From positions 2,231,510 through 2,295,509 of the forward strand of contig NC_014150.1 in the NCBI RefSeq assembly GCF_000092845.1: a stretch of 64,000 nt of DNA. The letters are read 5' to 3'. Below, one piece after another: positions 10,826 to 19,697 of the stretch. The stretch's first letter is position 1, and the number at the start of each line of letters is the position of its first letter. A program made the position numbers and the translations under genes. Below the pieces are notes generated by a model. It was given only the letters and a program-made list of their open reading frames with translations, was not told the origin of the DNA and did not search any database. The DNA is from Brachyspira murdochii DSM 12563. GTDB lineage: Bacteria; Spirochaetota; Brachyspiria; Brachyspirales; Brachyspiraceae.

Positions 10826-11287
10826 CTAATCCATTTTTTTCATAATTTTATCCTGATTTGTAGCAGGTTCATAAAAATATAATGCCAGTATTGTTTGAAT
10901 TGGAAACATTATAACAGCTTCAATAAACATACTAAAACGTCTTATAGTAAATATGATATCTTTTTTTAATACAAATACATTTAATATATAAAGTATTTTT
11001 GTAACAGCAAATGCTAAAAATAGAATTATTATTAAAAAGTAAGGCAGTGTATTTGGTGCTGGAAGTATACTAATATATTTAGGTATTTCATTATTATTAG
11101 CATTAACAATAAAAAGATATATTCCAAAAAGATATACAAAAGTAAAAAAAACATCTAATATAACTGTAACTATTGCGGCATTTTTATATGATATTTCTGG
11201 ATAAAGTAAAGTACCGCATGAACGGCATTGTTTTGCATATTTATCGTTTATAGTTTTACAAGATTTGCATTTAATAGTTTTAGCCAT
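10826..11287 (-). CDS. Zinc-ribbon membrane protein of unknown function
   Basis: This 153-residue protein opens with a double CxxC zinc ribbon (CKSCKTIN...CRSCGTLLYP, residues about 7-26), followed by three hydrophobic segments at about residues 33-57, 78-105 and 117-140. It is therefore a small inner-membrane protein with a cytoplasmic metal-binding head. An AAGGAG site lies about 10 bases before the ATG. It ends 4 bp before panC and is probably co-transcribed with it. I cannot assign a function. Confidence 0.75.
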   Translation of the reverse strand: MAKTIKCKSCKTINDKYAKQCRSCGTLLYPEISYKNAAIVTVILDVFFTFVYLFGIYLFIVNANNNEIPKYISILPAPNTLPYFLIIILFLAFAVTKILYILNVFVLKKDIIFTIRRFSMFIEAVIMFPIQTILALYFYEPATNQDKIMKKMD

Positions 11288-11486
11288 AATTTTATTGAGC
11301 TCCTTAATTTAATCAGCTTCAAAGTATATTAATTTTTTGTTAATAATAATATTTATAAATAGCAAAATTGTCAACTATGATATATAAAAATAAAAAATTA
11401 TTTATCATGTTTTAATTTATTCCGTTAGTTAATCAATGTATATAAATTATAATTGTAGATCTTTGTTAATATTAGGAGTATTACTT

Positions 11487-12269
11487 ATGCCTGCTTCATG
11501 GAAATAACTTGAACAAAAGTGTTTTAACTATTTACAAAGTATATATAAAAATGTTAATTTTAATCTTGTAGGAGGATCAAATTCTAATATTTCTGATATA
11601 AAAGTAATTGATAAAAACTTTTTTATTGAAGTAAAATCTCCAAGTGCTCAATGCGGACAATTTGTAGTTTTGGAAAATGAAAATAATTTTCAATATTCGG
11701 ATAAAAATAAAACTTCTGTAAATCAATATTCAAATTATATAATAGATTATATGAATATGAATTTTGAAGTGTTTCATAACGTAGGTACTAAAGGTGTTTA
11801 TCTTGAAGGTATTAGTAAAGAAATCTTTTATTCTTGGATAATAGATTTTTATAAAGCTAAAAATACTAAATATTTTATTACTAAAAAAATAGATTATATT
11901 ATTATTCCATTAGAAAAAATACATGAATATTTTTATATAAAAGCATGCTATAGAGTAAAGAAAAGCGGTTCATCAGACCCTTCTAATAAAAATATAGAAG
12001 AAATAATATATTTTTTAGAAAATTATAATATTGAATTTAAATTAGAGATTGATGGTAAAAAACTTTATATTATTACCGAATATAATATAGTAAATAAAAT
12101 AAAAATTAATGATTATACATATCAGTTTAATAAAATATCTGAATATAAATATAATGTTAGAAGATTATCTAATACAAGTAATGCTAATGTTATATTTTCT
12201 ATAAAGCTTATAAAAAATTATCAGGAAGAAGAAGATTTAATTAGCTTTTTGGAAGATATAAAATCATGA
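11487..12269 (+). pseudogene. Type II restriction endonuclease broken by an in-frame stop at codon 7
   Basis: Reading from the ATG at 11487, which has a TAGGAG site upstream, the frame gives MPASWK, then TAA at 11505-11507, then LEQKCFNYLQ and stays open to 12269. The part after the stop holds a PD-(D/E)XK core (Asp37 in SDIKV and E48-V-K50 in FFIEVKS), followed by AQCGQFVV, as in type II restriction enzymes. The next in-frame start-like codon (TTG at 11670) lies beyond this core, so re-initiation would give an inactive protein. Its end overlaps the convergent cytosine methyltransferase by 6 bp, and the two form a restriction-modification locus. A CAA to TAA change is a simple explanation. 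Confidence 0.8.
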
Positions 12270-13238
12270 TATATGTTCTGCTATTTTTATAGCTATATAC
12301 TGAAGAACATCTATAACAACGGAGTTCCCAAATTGCTTATATGCTTGATTTTTATTATCTATTATTTTAAATGAATCAGGATATCCCATTATTCTTGCAC
12401 ATTCTCTAGGCATAAGTTTTCTGCATTTTCCATTAATTAGATATCCCCCCGTTTTTGAGAATATTCCTCCTCCATCAGCAGACAATGTAATTGCAGATCC
12501 TTTAATGCTGTATATCCTTTCTCCTTGTCCGCCCTTATTTATTATACCTAAACGAATGGATTTTTTACTGTATTTATCATCTTTTATATAATTCATAATA
12601 ATATCATTTCTATTAATATAAGCTTCATTAGGTATTTGATTTTCTTCTAATAAAAAATCTTCTAAGTGTTTTATTAATTCTATTGGTTTAGGAAAATCAA
12701 ATTTCTTGATGTTTAAATCTTTTCTAAAACATACTATATAAATTCTTTCTCTTTTTTGAGGTATTCCGTAATCTGAAGCATTAAGAACTTTATAATAGAA
12801 ATCATATCCAAGTTCATTCATAATTTTTATTATTGTATTTAATGTTCTTCCATTATCATGTCTTACCAGATTTTTTACATTTTCCATAAATACAACTTTA
12901 GTTTTTTGATGTTTTAGAATTCTAGCTATATCAAAAAATAAATTTCCTCTTTTATCTTCAAAACCTTTTTGTTTTCCGCTTATAGAAAATGCCTGACATG
13001 GAAATCCAGCACATAATATATCATGAGCGGGTATTAATTTTTCATCTATTTTAGTAATATCATCATCTGGAATATCTCCAAAGTTTTTATAATATGATTC
13101 TTTTGCAAATTTATCCCATTCATTAGAATAAACACATTTTGCTCCAAGTGATTCTAATGCTATTCTAAATCCGCCTATTCCAGCAAATAGATCTATAAAT
13201 GTTTTATTTTCTAAAAGTTTATTTTCTATATTTATCAT
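12264..13238 (-). CDS. DNA (cytosine-5) methyltransferase
   Basis: The 324-residue protein has the C5-methyltransferase motifs in order: FIDLFAGIGGFRIAL (SAM binding, residues 14-28), GFPCQAFS with catalytic Cys81, MENVKNL (residues 118-124), QKRERIYIV, and the C-terminal ECARIMGYPDSF...QFGNSVV. It transfers a methyl group to cytosine in a specific site that I cannot deduce. It is convergent with, and overlaps, the broken restriction gene, so it is now probably an orphan methyltransferase. No clear ribosome site precedes its ATG. Confidence 0.95.
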   Translation of the reverse strand: MINIENKLLENKTFIDLFAGIGGFRIALESLGAKCVYSNEWDKFAKESYYKNFGDIPDDDITKIDEKLIPAHDILCAGFPCQAFSISGKQKGFEDKRGNLFFDIARILKHQKTKVVFMENVKNLVRHDNGRTLNTIIKIMNELGYDFYYKVLNASDYGIPQKRERIYIVCFRKDLNIKKFDFPKPIELIKHLEDFLLEENQIPNEAYINRNDIIMNYIKDDKYSKKSIRLGIINKGGQGERIYSIKGSAITLSADGGGIFSKTGGYLINGKCRKLMPRECARIMGYPDSFKIIDNKNQAYKQFGNSVVIDVLQYIAIKIAEHIS

Positions 13239-13320
13239 ATTTGATGTATTATAATTTATTTATATAAAAATTCAATTATTTATTAAAAGCGATAGTTAAA
13301 AAACATAAGTTATAAAAATT

Positions 13321-13358
13321 ATAATCCCTGACATTTCTTAAAAAATATCAGGGATTAT
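13321..13358. terminator. Terminator-like hairpin between the RND gene and the methyltransferase
   Basis: A perfect 11-bp inverted repeat (ATAATCCCTGA at 13321-13331, TCAGGGATTAT at 13348-13358) lies just beyond the stop of the minus-strand efflux gene. T-rich sequence follows it on the minus strand, so it most likely ends the efflux operon transcript. Confidence 0.75.
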
Positions 13359-13385
13359 TAATAATTATTTTTTATAAGAATTAAA

Positions 13386-16300
13386 TTAATTTGCCGTAGT
13401 TGTTATAGTAGTGGTAATCTCATCTGAAGGATTTTTAGTAGGAGGAATTTTTATTAATTTCAAGTCGAACATAATCATAAACATACAAGGTAAGAATATG
13501 AGTGTAAGAAGTGAAGCAAATAAAAGCCCATAAGCCAATGCCATAACTATAGGAATAATAATGTCGGCTCTGCCGCCTATACCATATACAGTAGGTAAAA
13601 GCCCTACAACAGTAGTAACTGTGGTTAAAAATACAGGACGAAGACGCTGTTTAGTACCATCAACAATAGCTTTGGCAACCCCTTTTTTACCTCCTTCTAC
13701 ACCTTCATCTATGATTTTGTTAATGAGGTCAACAAGTATGATACCATTGTTTACTACAACACCCGCCAAACCAATAATACCTACAACACCCATAAATGAT
13801 AAAGGCATTCTATGTATAGCAAAACCTAATAATACCCCAATTAAACCAAATGGTATAATTATCATTATCATAATAGGCTGTATGAATCTGTTTAACTGTA
13901 AAAGCAGTACAATGTATACAAATATGAATGCCATAGCAAAACTGAAAGCTAACTGTTTTAATGCCTTAACAGTTTCTTTAGCTTCACCGCCGAACTCTAG
14001 CTTTAATCCTCTGTATTGTTTTGAGAAGTCTTTATATTTTTCTCTAACAGCATTCATTACCTGCTGAGATGTATTTTGTCCATATTCAATATCTGCTGTA
14101 ATAGTTATTGTTCTCTGTCCATTATAGTGCATTAATGTTGCAAGACCATCTGCAGGTTCTATAGTCGCTAAATTATGAAGATAGAGAAGTCTTCCGCTTG
14201 TGTTAGGTATTAGAAGATTAGTAAGATATTGTGTATCATAAGTATATTTGTCATCAAATACTACTCTGAAGTTAAGTTTATTTTCAAGCTCCTGTATATA
14301 TGTAGCTTCAGTACCATAATATGCAGTTCTAGCTTCATTAGCTACAGTAGCTACATTCACTCCAAGTTCTGCTATTTTATCATAATCGAGCATAATTCTT
14401 AATTCTTCTTTACCGACTTTGTCATCATCATCAATGTTAATAACTCCAGGAACAGTAGCTAAAAATGCTTTTATATCTTCTTTAGCTTTTTTAGCAAGCT
14501 CAGTATCGTTTCCTACTATTTTTATATCTACAGGATCTCCCGGGTCAATACTTCCTTTAGTATTCATACTGAATATAGGAACAGTTTGTCTTATATCAGT
14601 TTTATCTATTTCAGCATTTATTAAAGCAACAAGTTCATCAGCAGTTCTGCTTCTTTCGGCAGCAGGTACTAAATAAACCATAATACCAGCCAAACTTCCT
14701 TTTTCCTCAGATACAACCTCTTGATCAACCTGCTTTCCTACAAGTGAATATAAAGCCACAAGCTCTTCTGGTTTTACAACATTTAAAACAGCATCTTCTA
14801 TTTTAGCTATTTCTTTTGTTGTAACTTCTTTAGTAGTACCAGTAGGCATTTCTATATTGATAACTATAGTATCAGCACTTGTATCGTATATAAGTACGAA
14901 GTTTTTGAAACTGCTTTGTGCCAAAAATATTGAAGCTATAAGAAGTGCAACAAAAAAACCTATTACAATATATCTTATATGAATTAATTTTTCTAATGCT
15001 GCACCAAAAGGTATTTTCATTTTATCGAATAAAGCATCTTTGTCGAAATCGAGAGGATTTTTAAATTTGCTTTTCTTTTTAGGTTTGTATGATTGGTATT
15101 TATCTTCTTTGTCCTGCAATTGGTTAGGCAAAAGCAAAGTAGCCTGAAGCATACTAACAACAAGAGTAAATATAACTATTCTTGGGAAAAGGTTTAATAT
15201 TTTACCCATCATACCGCTTATTGTAAGCATAGGGAAGAATGCCGCAACTGTTGTAAGAGTAGAAGCCACCATAGGCATAACAACATCGCTTACAGCAAGC
15301 CTTGTTGCTTCAAGTCCCTTATATCCAGCCTGTTTGAAGTTGAATATATTTTCTGATACTACTATTGAGTTGTCTACTATCATACCAAGTACTGTAATAA
15401 TAGCCGCTAATGACATAGTATTAAATGTTATTCCTGCTACCTGCATGTATATAAAACATGAGAACATAGTAATAATCATACCCAAACTTGTAAACATAGC
15501 ACTTTTGAAATCTAGGAATATTATTAATGTTATGAATATGATTATAAATCCCTGAATAAGGTTTGAAGTTACAATACTTAAAAGAGATTTTATGGTTCTT
15601 GAATTATCTCCCATAACAGATACTTGAATATTATCTGGTATCAAGTCAGCATTATCTTTTAAATATTGGTTTACTGTTTCAATAGTTTTAAGAATGTCCG
15701 CATTTTCATTTTTTACTACTGATAAAGAATAACCAGGAGATTTGTTTACTCTCATGTATACAGTTTTATCTTCAAATCCTTCTTCAACATGTCCTATATC
15801 ACTTACTCTTACTCTTTGTCCGTTAAATGTAGAACGTATGACAGCATTGCTTGCTTCTAATGGATTTTGGAACTCTCCGTAAGTTACAACAGTCTGTTCT
15901 TTTCCTCCAGATTCCATATCACCGCCAGTAGCTCTTACATTTCTTACACTAAGAGCATTTACAACATCGCTTAAAGCTATATAGTTCTGCCTCATTTTTA
16001 TGGGGTCTACATAAACTTTAATTTCAGGATCAGTTCTTCCATCTATTCTTATTTCGCCTACACCTTCAAGCCTTACAAGTTCATTTTCAAGCATTTGGCT
16101 TACATCAAATAATTCTCTTTCATCGCCTTCCATACCCTCTTTAAAGTGAACAGCCAATGTATATATAGACATTTTATTAGGGTTTAAGTCATATGTTGTA
16201 ACCTCTTCAACATCTTCTGACAAGTCCGGAACATTCTGCATTTGTCTGAATATTTCATCTTTAACAGGCTGTCTGTCTGGAAGAGTTTCATCTAATGTTA

Positions 16301-16580
16301 CTAATATTATAGCAACGTTTTCAATAATTGTAGTTTCATATTCATCTATACCAGCTATAGCCTGAAGTTCTTCTTCTATAGGTATAACAGCGTTCTGCTC
16401 TACATCAAGAGGGGTAGCTCCGGGGTATGTTACAGCTACAAGCATTTTATCTAAATCAGTTGAAGGTATTGATTCTTTTTGCAAGTTAAAATAGTAATAT
16501 CCTCCAACAAATAATATTGCCATTACTATTATATTTACAAGCATAGTTTTTTTGGCAAAAAATACTATAATTTTTTCCAT
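13386..16580 (-). CDS. RND-family efflux permease (AcrB/HAE1-like)
   Basis: The protein of about 1064 residues has the RND layout: an N-terminal span (MEKIIVFFAKKTMLVNIIV), a large periplasmic loop, a block of spans with VLGMIVDNSIVVSENIF, a second periplasmic loop, and a second block with VVNNGIILVDLI. The proton-relay site keeps one Asp of the usual pair (VDN rather than VDD), and Asn replaces the Lys in the late span, a variant seen in many non-proteobacterial RND pumps. An in-frame ATG four codons upstream (16592) abuts the AGGAG site with no spacing, so the ATG at 16580 was chosen. It is the last gene of a tetR-tolC-RND operon. No periplasmic adaptor gene is present. Confidence 0.93.
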   Translation of the reverse strand: MEKIIVFFAKKTMLVNIIVMAILFVGGYYYFNLQKESIPSTDLDKMLVAVTYPGATPLDVEQNAVIPIEEELQAIAGIDEYETTIIENVAIILVTLDETLPDRQPVKDEIFRQMQNVPDLSEDVEEVTTYDLNPNKMSIYTLAVHFKEGMEGDERELFDVSQMLENELVRLEGVGEIRIDGRTDPEIKVYVDPIKMRQNYIALSDVVNALSVRNVRATGGDMESGGKEQTVVTYGEFQNPLEASNAVIRSTFNGQRVRVSDIGHVEEGFEDKTVYMRVNKSPGYSLSVVKNENADILKTIETVNQYLKDNADLIPDNIQVSVMGDNSRTIKSLLSIVTSNLIQGFIIIFITLIIFLDFKSAMFTSLGMIITMFSCFIYMQVAGITFNTMSLAAIITVLGMIVDNSIVVSENIFNFKQAGYKGLEATRLAVSDVVMPMVASTLTTVAAFFPMLTISGMMGKILNLFPRIVIFTLVVSMLQATLLLPNQLQDKEDKYQSYKPKKKSKFKNPLDFDKDALFDKMKIPFGAALEKLIHIRYIVIGFFVALLIASIFLAQSSFKNFVLIYDTSADTIVINIEMPTGTTKEVTTKEIAKIEDAVLNVVKPEELVALYSLVGKQVDQEVVSEEKGSLAGIMVYLVPAAERSRTADELVALINAEIDKTDIRQTVPIFSMNTKGSIDPGDPVDIKIVGNDTELAKKAKEDIKAFLATVPGVINIDDDDKVGKEELRIMLDYDKIAELGVNVATVANEARTAYYGTEATYIQELENKLNFRVVFDDKYTYDTQYLTNLLIPNTSGRLLYLHNLATIEPADGLATLMHYNGQRTITITADIEYGQNTSQQVMNAVREKYKDFSKQYRGLKLEFGGEAKETVKALKQLAFSFAMAFIFVYIVLLLQLNRFIQPIMIMIIIPFGLIGVLLGFAIHRMPLSFMGVVGIIGLAGVVVNNGIILVDLINKIIDEGVEGGKKGVAKAIVDGTKQRLRPVFLTTVTTVVGLLPTVYGIGGRADIIIPIVMALAYGLLFASLLTLIFLPCMFMIMFDLKLIKIPPTKNPSDEITTTITTTAN

Positions 16581-16640
16581 ATATTGCAGCATCTCCTATT
16601 TTTTTGTTGTTTATATTGACTAAAAATTTAAAGATTTAAT

Positions 16641-16674
16641 CATTTGGAGGCAATTGAGAATCAGCCTCCAAATG
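16641..16674. terminator. Strong hairpin between tolC-like and RND genes
   Basis: A perfect 11-bp inverted repeat (CATTTGGAGGC at 16641-16651, GCCTCCAAATG at 16664-16674) lies in the 144-bp gap between the two genes. Moderately T-rich sequence follows on the minus strand. It could partially terminate transcription or protect the upstream mRNA, setting different levels for the outer-membrane and pump proteins. Confidence 0.65.
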
Positions 16675-16724
16675 ATTTTATATATATTCCTCTAAATCCT
16701 TATGAAAATTGCTAAAAATATTTT

Positions 16725-18188
16725 TTATTCATAATCAATTGCAAGCAGAGCCCTATAATCAAATATTGTCGTTATAAACTCATACTGAAGATTCAAAAGT
16801 TCTGTCTGCGTTGCAACTAAATCCAATCTTGATGTAAGCAAATCATCAATTTCCAAACGTCCTTGGTCTAATTTTTGAAGCTGAGTTGCTATTCTTGAAT
16901 TAATGGCTCTTATCTGCATTTGCTTGCTTGCTATTAAATTTTTATAAGCATTAAATCTTGAAATATATGTTTGCAGCTGCGTATTAAAATCTTTTTCCAA
17001 TTGATCATACTGAGCTATAATTCCATATAAAGAGTTTTCAGCCATTTGATACTGTGCTTTATTTGCTCTGTTTCCTATAGGGTATGAGAACTGAACTCCT
17101 GCAAAGAAGTCAACATTTGTCATACTGCCGAAAGACTTAAAATATCCGTCGCTGTTTGGACTAAGTCCATTTAAACTTACACTTCCTACTAAGTCTAAAT
17201 TAGGCAAAGTTCCATTTTTCATAACTTCAAGTGTATATTCTGCTCTTATCTTTGACTGATATGCAATTTGTCCGTTTACACTGTCTGCGAATGGTACACT
17301 TTCCATCTGCATATTGCTTCCCAAATCTAAATAAGCGTCCCAAGTAGTGTGATCTGGTTTTATGTTAGTTACCGGCATAAAGAAACTTACAGTAGCTAAA
17401 AGACTATCTAAATAAACCTGATTTTGAGCATAGTAGTCGCTGTATACCATAGTCTGAGTTCTGGCATTCTGATAGGAGTCATTATCTATAAGTCCGTTGT
17501 TATATCTGTCTCTCATCTGATTTTCAAATCTTTTCGCAGTAATATACATGCTTCTGTAGTATGCAAGAAGTTTTTCATACATTATCCATTGATAATAAAT
17601 TTTCTGATATGATACTATAACACTCGCATCATCTAATTTTCTTTGAAGTTTTGCTATAGCAAGAGCATATTCAGCATCTTTAATAGGGTATCTGTCCAAT
17701 TTACCGAAAAAATTTCTCAAAAGAGGCTGAGTAACTTCTATTGTTAGCGAAGGAAGATAATTATTAAAATCTACCGAATTAACACCATCAGGGTATAATT
17801 TCCCTCCCAAAAAAGAACTATGAGTTAAATTAACAGACCAAGTAGTTCCGCTGTATGGTATTAATGATCCCACACCAATTCCAGCCTGTATTCCAGCCGC
17901 TTCTACTGTAGGACCTGCTGTTGTTGAAGCAGTGCTTCCGCTTGATAAACTTCCGTATTTTCCTACAGCACCAAGCTGAGCAGATAAATTAACATCTCCA
18001 GAACTTTTGGCACTAAGAAGATTCATTTCAGCATTAGTTTCAGTAACAGCATTTATTTTTAATTCAGGAATCTGATCTCTTATAGTTTCCATATATGCCG
18101 CATAAGTTAATGTATTGGTCTGAGAATATAACATATTCACAGTAAAAAACATTAATAAAAATATTGTAAGTTCTATTTTGATTTTCAT
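16725..18188 (-). CDS. TolC-like outer-membrane efflux protein
   Basis: The precursor of about 487 residues begins with a signal peptide (MKIKIELTIFLLMFFTVNMLYSQ). It is followed by long alternating helices and short barrel stretches typical of the outer membrane efflux protein (OEP) family. Segments such as LPSLTIEVTQPLLRNFF, GVQFSYPIGNRANKAQY and the C-terminal RLEIDDLLTSRLDLVATQTELLNLQYEF fit this family. It would form the exit duct for the RND pump encoded downstream. An upstream GTG (18194) overlaps the AGGAG site, so the ATG at 18188 with 5-base spacing is the likely start. It lies about 30 bp after the regulator gene. Confidence 0.9.
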   Translation of the reverse strand: MKIKIELTIFLLMFFTVNMLYSQTNTLTYAAYMETIRDQIPELKINAVTETNAEMNLLSAKSSGDVNLSAQLGAVGKYGSLSSGSTASTTAGPTVEAAGIQAGIGVGSLIPYSGTTWSVNLTHSSFLGGKLYPDGVNSVDFNNYLPSLTIEVTQPLLRNFFGKLDRYPIKDAEYALAIAKLQRKLDDASVIVSYQKIYYQWIMYEKLLAYYRSMYITAKRFENQMRDRYNNGLIDNDSYQNARTQTMVYSDYYAQNQVYLDSLLATVSFFMPVTNIKPDHTTWDAYLDLGSNMQMESVPFADSVNGQIAYQSKIRAEYTLEVMKNGTLPNLDLVGSVSLNGLSPNSDGYFKSFGSMTNVDFFAGVQFSYPIGNRANKAQYQMAENSLYGIIAQYDQLEKDFNTQLQTYISRFNAYKNLIASKQMQIRAINSRIATQLQKLDQGRLEIDDLLTSRLDLVATQTELLNLQYEFITTIFDYRALLAIDYE

Positions 18189-18217
18189 TAGCACTCCTTA
18201 ATCTAAATATCCGTAAG

Positions 18218-18934
18218 TTACCCTTCTGATTTTTTTAAATTTTCAAAACTGTATTTGCTTCCAAGTAAATATAATACAGTTTTACACAAATTATTAATTA
18301 AATTATTCAAATTAATCTCCAAACTCCTGTTTTGCTCTGTATTATCTCTATAATAATATAATTTCCTGTCAAAATCATAATATTTAGTCAATATTAATTC
18401 AGTTCCTATCCCTGCTATGGTTACTATTATCTGCATATAAATATCATTATATTCAGCTATTGGTACAAAATATTTCTCTTCTATCTTCTTATCTATAAAT
18501 AAAAATAATTCAGTAAGCCAAAAATACAAATTAACATCTTTATTTATACTTTTTTTAAGTTTTTCAAATCTTTTTTTATCATTAAAAAAAATCGGCTGAA
18601 GTTCAAACATTATTTTACCAAATTCGCTTGCTGTAATGAAAAAAAACTTCTTGAAGTATTCAAATAATTCAAATATAACTTTTTCAGGTTCATCATTATA
18701 TTTTTCTATTATATTTTTAGGATTTATATTCGTTTTCTTACTATTAAGCAATGAAATAACAATATCATCTATATTTGAATAATATTTGTAAACCCCTCCT
18801 TGACTTAACTCTGATTCTTTAATAATATCTTTCATTGTAACACTATAAGCAGGCTTTTTCAGAAAAACTTTCATGGCTGCTTCTAATATTATCTTTCTTT
18901 TGTTTTCAAAATATTCTTGATTTACTTTAGGCAT
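18218..18934 (-). CDS. TetR-family repressor of the efflux operon
   Basis: The N-terminal helix-turn-helix (KRKIILEAAMKVFLKKPAYSVTMKDIIKESELSQGGVYKYYSNIDDIV) is typical of TetR regulators, followed by a ligand-binding helical domain. The longer frame back to 19048 is rejected. It would begin inside the -35 element of the promoter found here, and a 34-bp palindrome lies between that promoter and the ATG at 18934, which begins MPKVNQEYF as TetR proteins often do. The protein is then about 238 residues. It probably represses its own operon and is released by a pump substrate. An AGAGG site lies about 18 bases upstream, farther than usual. Confidence 0.88.
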   Translation of the reverse strand: MPKVNQEYFENKRKIILEAAMKVFLKKPAYSVTMKDIIKESELSQGGVYKYYSNIDDIVISLLNSKKTNINPKNIIEKYNDEPEKVIFELFEYFKKFFFITASEFGKIMFELQPIFFNDKKRFEKLKKSINKDVNLYFWLTELFLFIDKKIEEKYFVPIAEYNDIYMQIIVTIAGIGTELILTKYYDFDRKLYYYRDNTEQNRSLEINLNNLINNLCKTVLYLLGSKYSFENLKKSEG

Positions 18935-18978
18935 TGTTTTATTTTGGCGTTCACCTCTTAATTTTAAATTCAATATGA

Positions 18979-19012
18979 AAAATAAAAATGATACTAGTGT
19001 CATTTTTATTTT
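18979..19012. promoter_or_regulatory. 34-bp palindrome, probable TetR operator
   Basis: The two halves mirror each other around ACTAGT (18993-18998) with one mismatch (18992/18999); the outer arms are AAAATAAAAATGA and its complement. It begins directly downstream of the minus-strand -10 element, where bound repressor would block initiation, and lies 45 bp before the tetR ATG. Confidence 0.75.
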
Positions 19013-19019
19013 AGAAACA

Positions 19020-19048
19020 ATATTATTACAATTATTTTTTATTGTCAA
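19020..19048 (-). promoter_or_regulatory. Promoter of the tetR-tolC-RND operon
   Basis: TTGACA (19043-19048) and TAATAT (19020-19025) on the minus strand are spaced by exactly 17 bp. Transcription would start near 19013, at the edge of the palindromic operator. Confidence 0.8.
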
Positions 19049-19228
19049 TAGATATTGTATAATAAATTTTACAAAATTTTTGTATAAATTGATATCATAC
19101 TATTTATGCACCGGTATAATTATACATTTTATACATAATAAAAATATTTATAATTAACTATTGTAAAAAATATTATTTAGGTTAATATTAACACATCAGA
19201 AGTTTAAGAGAATTAAATGGAGTTTTTT

Positions 19229-19564
19229 ATGGAAGTTTCTGTTAAAGAACTTGAAAATAATACAGCTGTACTAAAATTAGATGGAGATATAGATGTGTAT
19301 ACTTCATCGGACTTGAAAGATGTTATATTTTCTCAAATAGAGTTGGGAGCTAAAAAAATAATAATAGATATGGAAGATGTTTATTATATAGACAGCAGCG
19401 GTATAGGTGTATTTATTTCAGCACTTGGTGCTTTTAAGAAAGTAAATGGTAAAATATGTTTTGTAAAAGTTACAGAACCTGTTAAAAAGGTATTTGAGCT
19501 TACAAAAATAACAAGTTTTTTCCCAATATTTACAAGTGAAACTGAAGCTATGGATAAATTTTGA
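19229..19564 (+). CDS. STAS-domain anti-sigma factor antagonist
   Basis: The protein of about 111 residues is a single STAS domain. It has the phosphorylatable serine motif YIDSSGIGVFISALGAFKKV, the pattern of SpoIIAA/RsbV anti-anti-sigma factors, which switch partners when a kinase phosphorylates that serine. The ATG at 19229 has GGAG six bases upstream; an earlier in-frame ATG (19217) is possible but less well placed. No kinase or phosphatase partner is nearby, so the target is unknown. It sits just upstream of the ATP synthase operon, which has its own promoter. Confidence 0.88.
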   Translation: MEVSVKELENNTAVLKLDGDIDVYTSSDLKDVIFSQIELGAKKIIIDMEDVYYIDSSGIGVFISALGAFKKVNGKICFVKVTEPVKKVFELTKITSFFPIFTSETEAMDKF

Positions 19565-19605
19565 TTTTTTTATTTTGATTAAAAAATAAAAATAAGTAAT
19601 AATAG

Positions 19606-19633
19606 TTGATTTTTTATTTAATAGTTATACAAT
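19606..19633 (+). promoter_or_regulatory. Promoter of the ATP synthase operon
   Basis: TTGATT (19606-19611) and TACAAT (19628-19633) are spaced by 16 bp, about 65 bp before atpB. Confidence 0.6.
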
Positions 19634-19697
19634 TATTTGAAATTATTTTTATTTTTTAATTGAATCAAAGAAATTTTCTTAAGTTTAAGGGTAGTAA

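Noticed and set aside
13561-15555. Plus-strand frames opposite the RND pump gene
   Set aside because: They are shadows of a clear minus-strand gene and have low-complexity Ser/Thr/Pro composition.
18934-19048. N-terminal extension of the TetR protein (38 extra residues)
   Set aside because: It overlaps a palindromic operator and begins inside a consensus -35 element; the extension has no TetR-like sequence.
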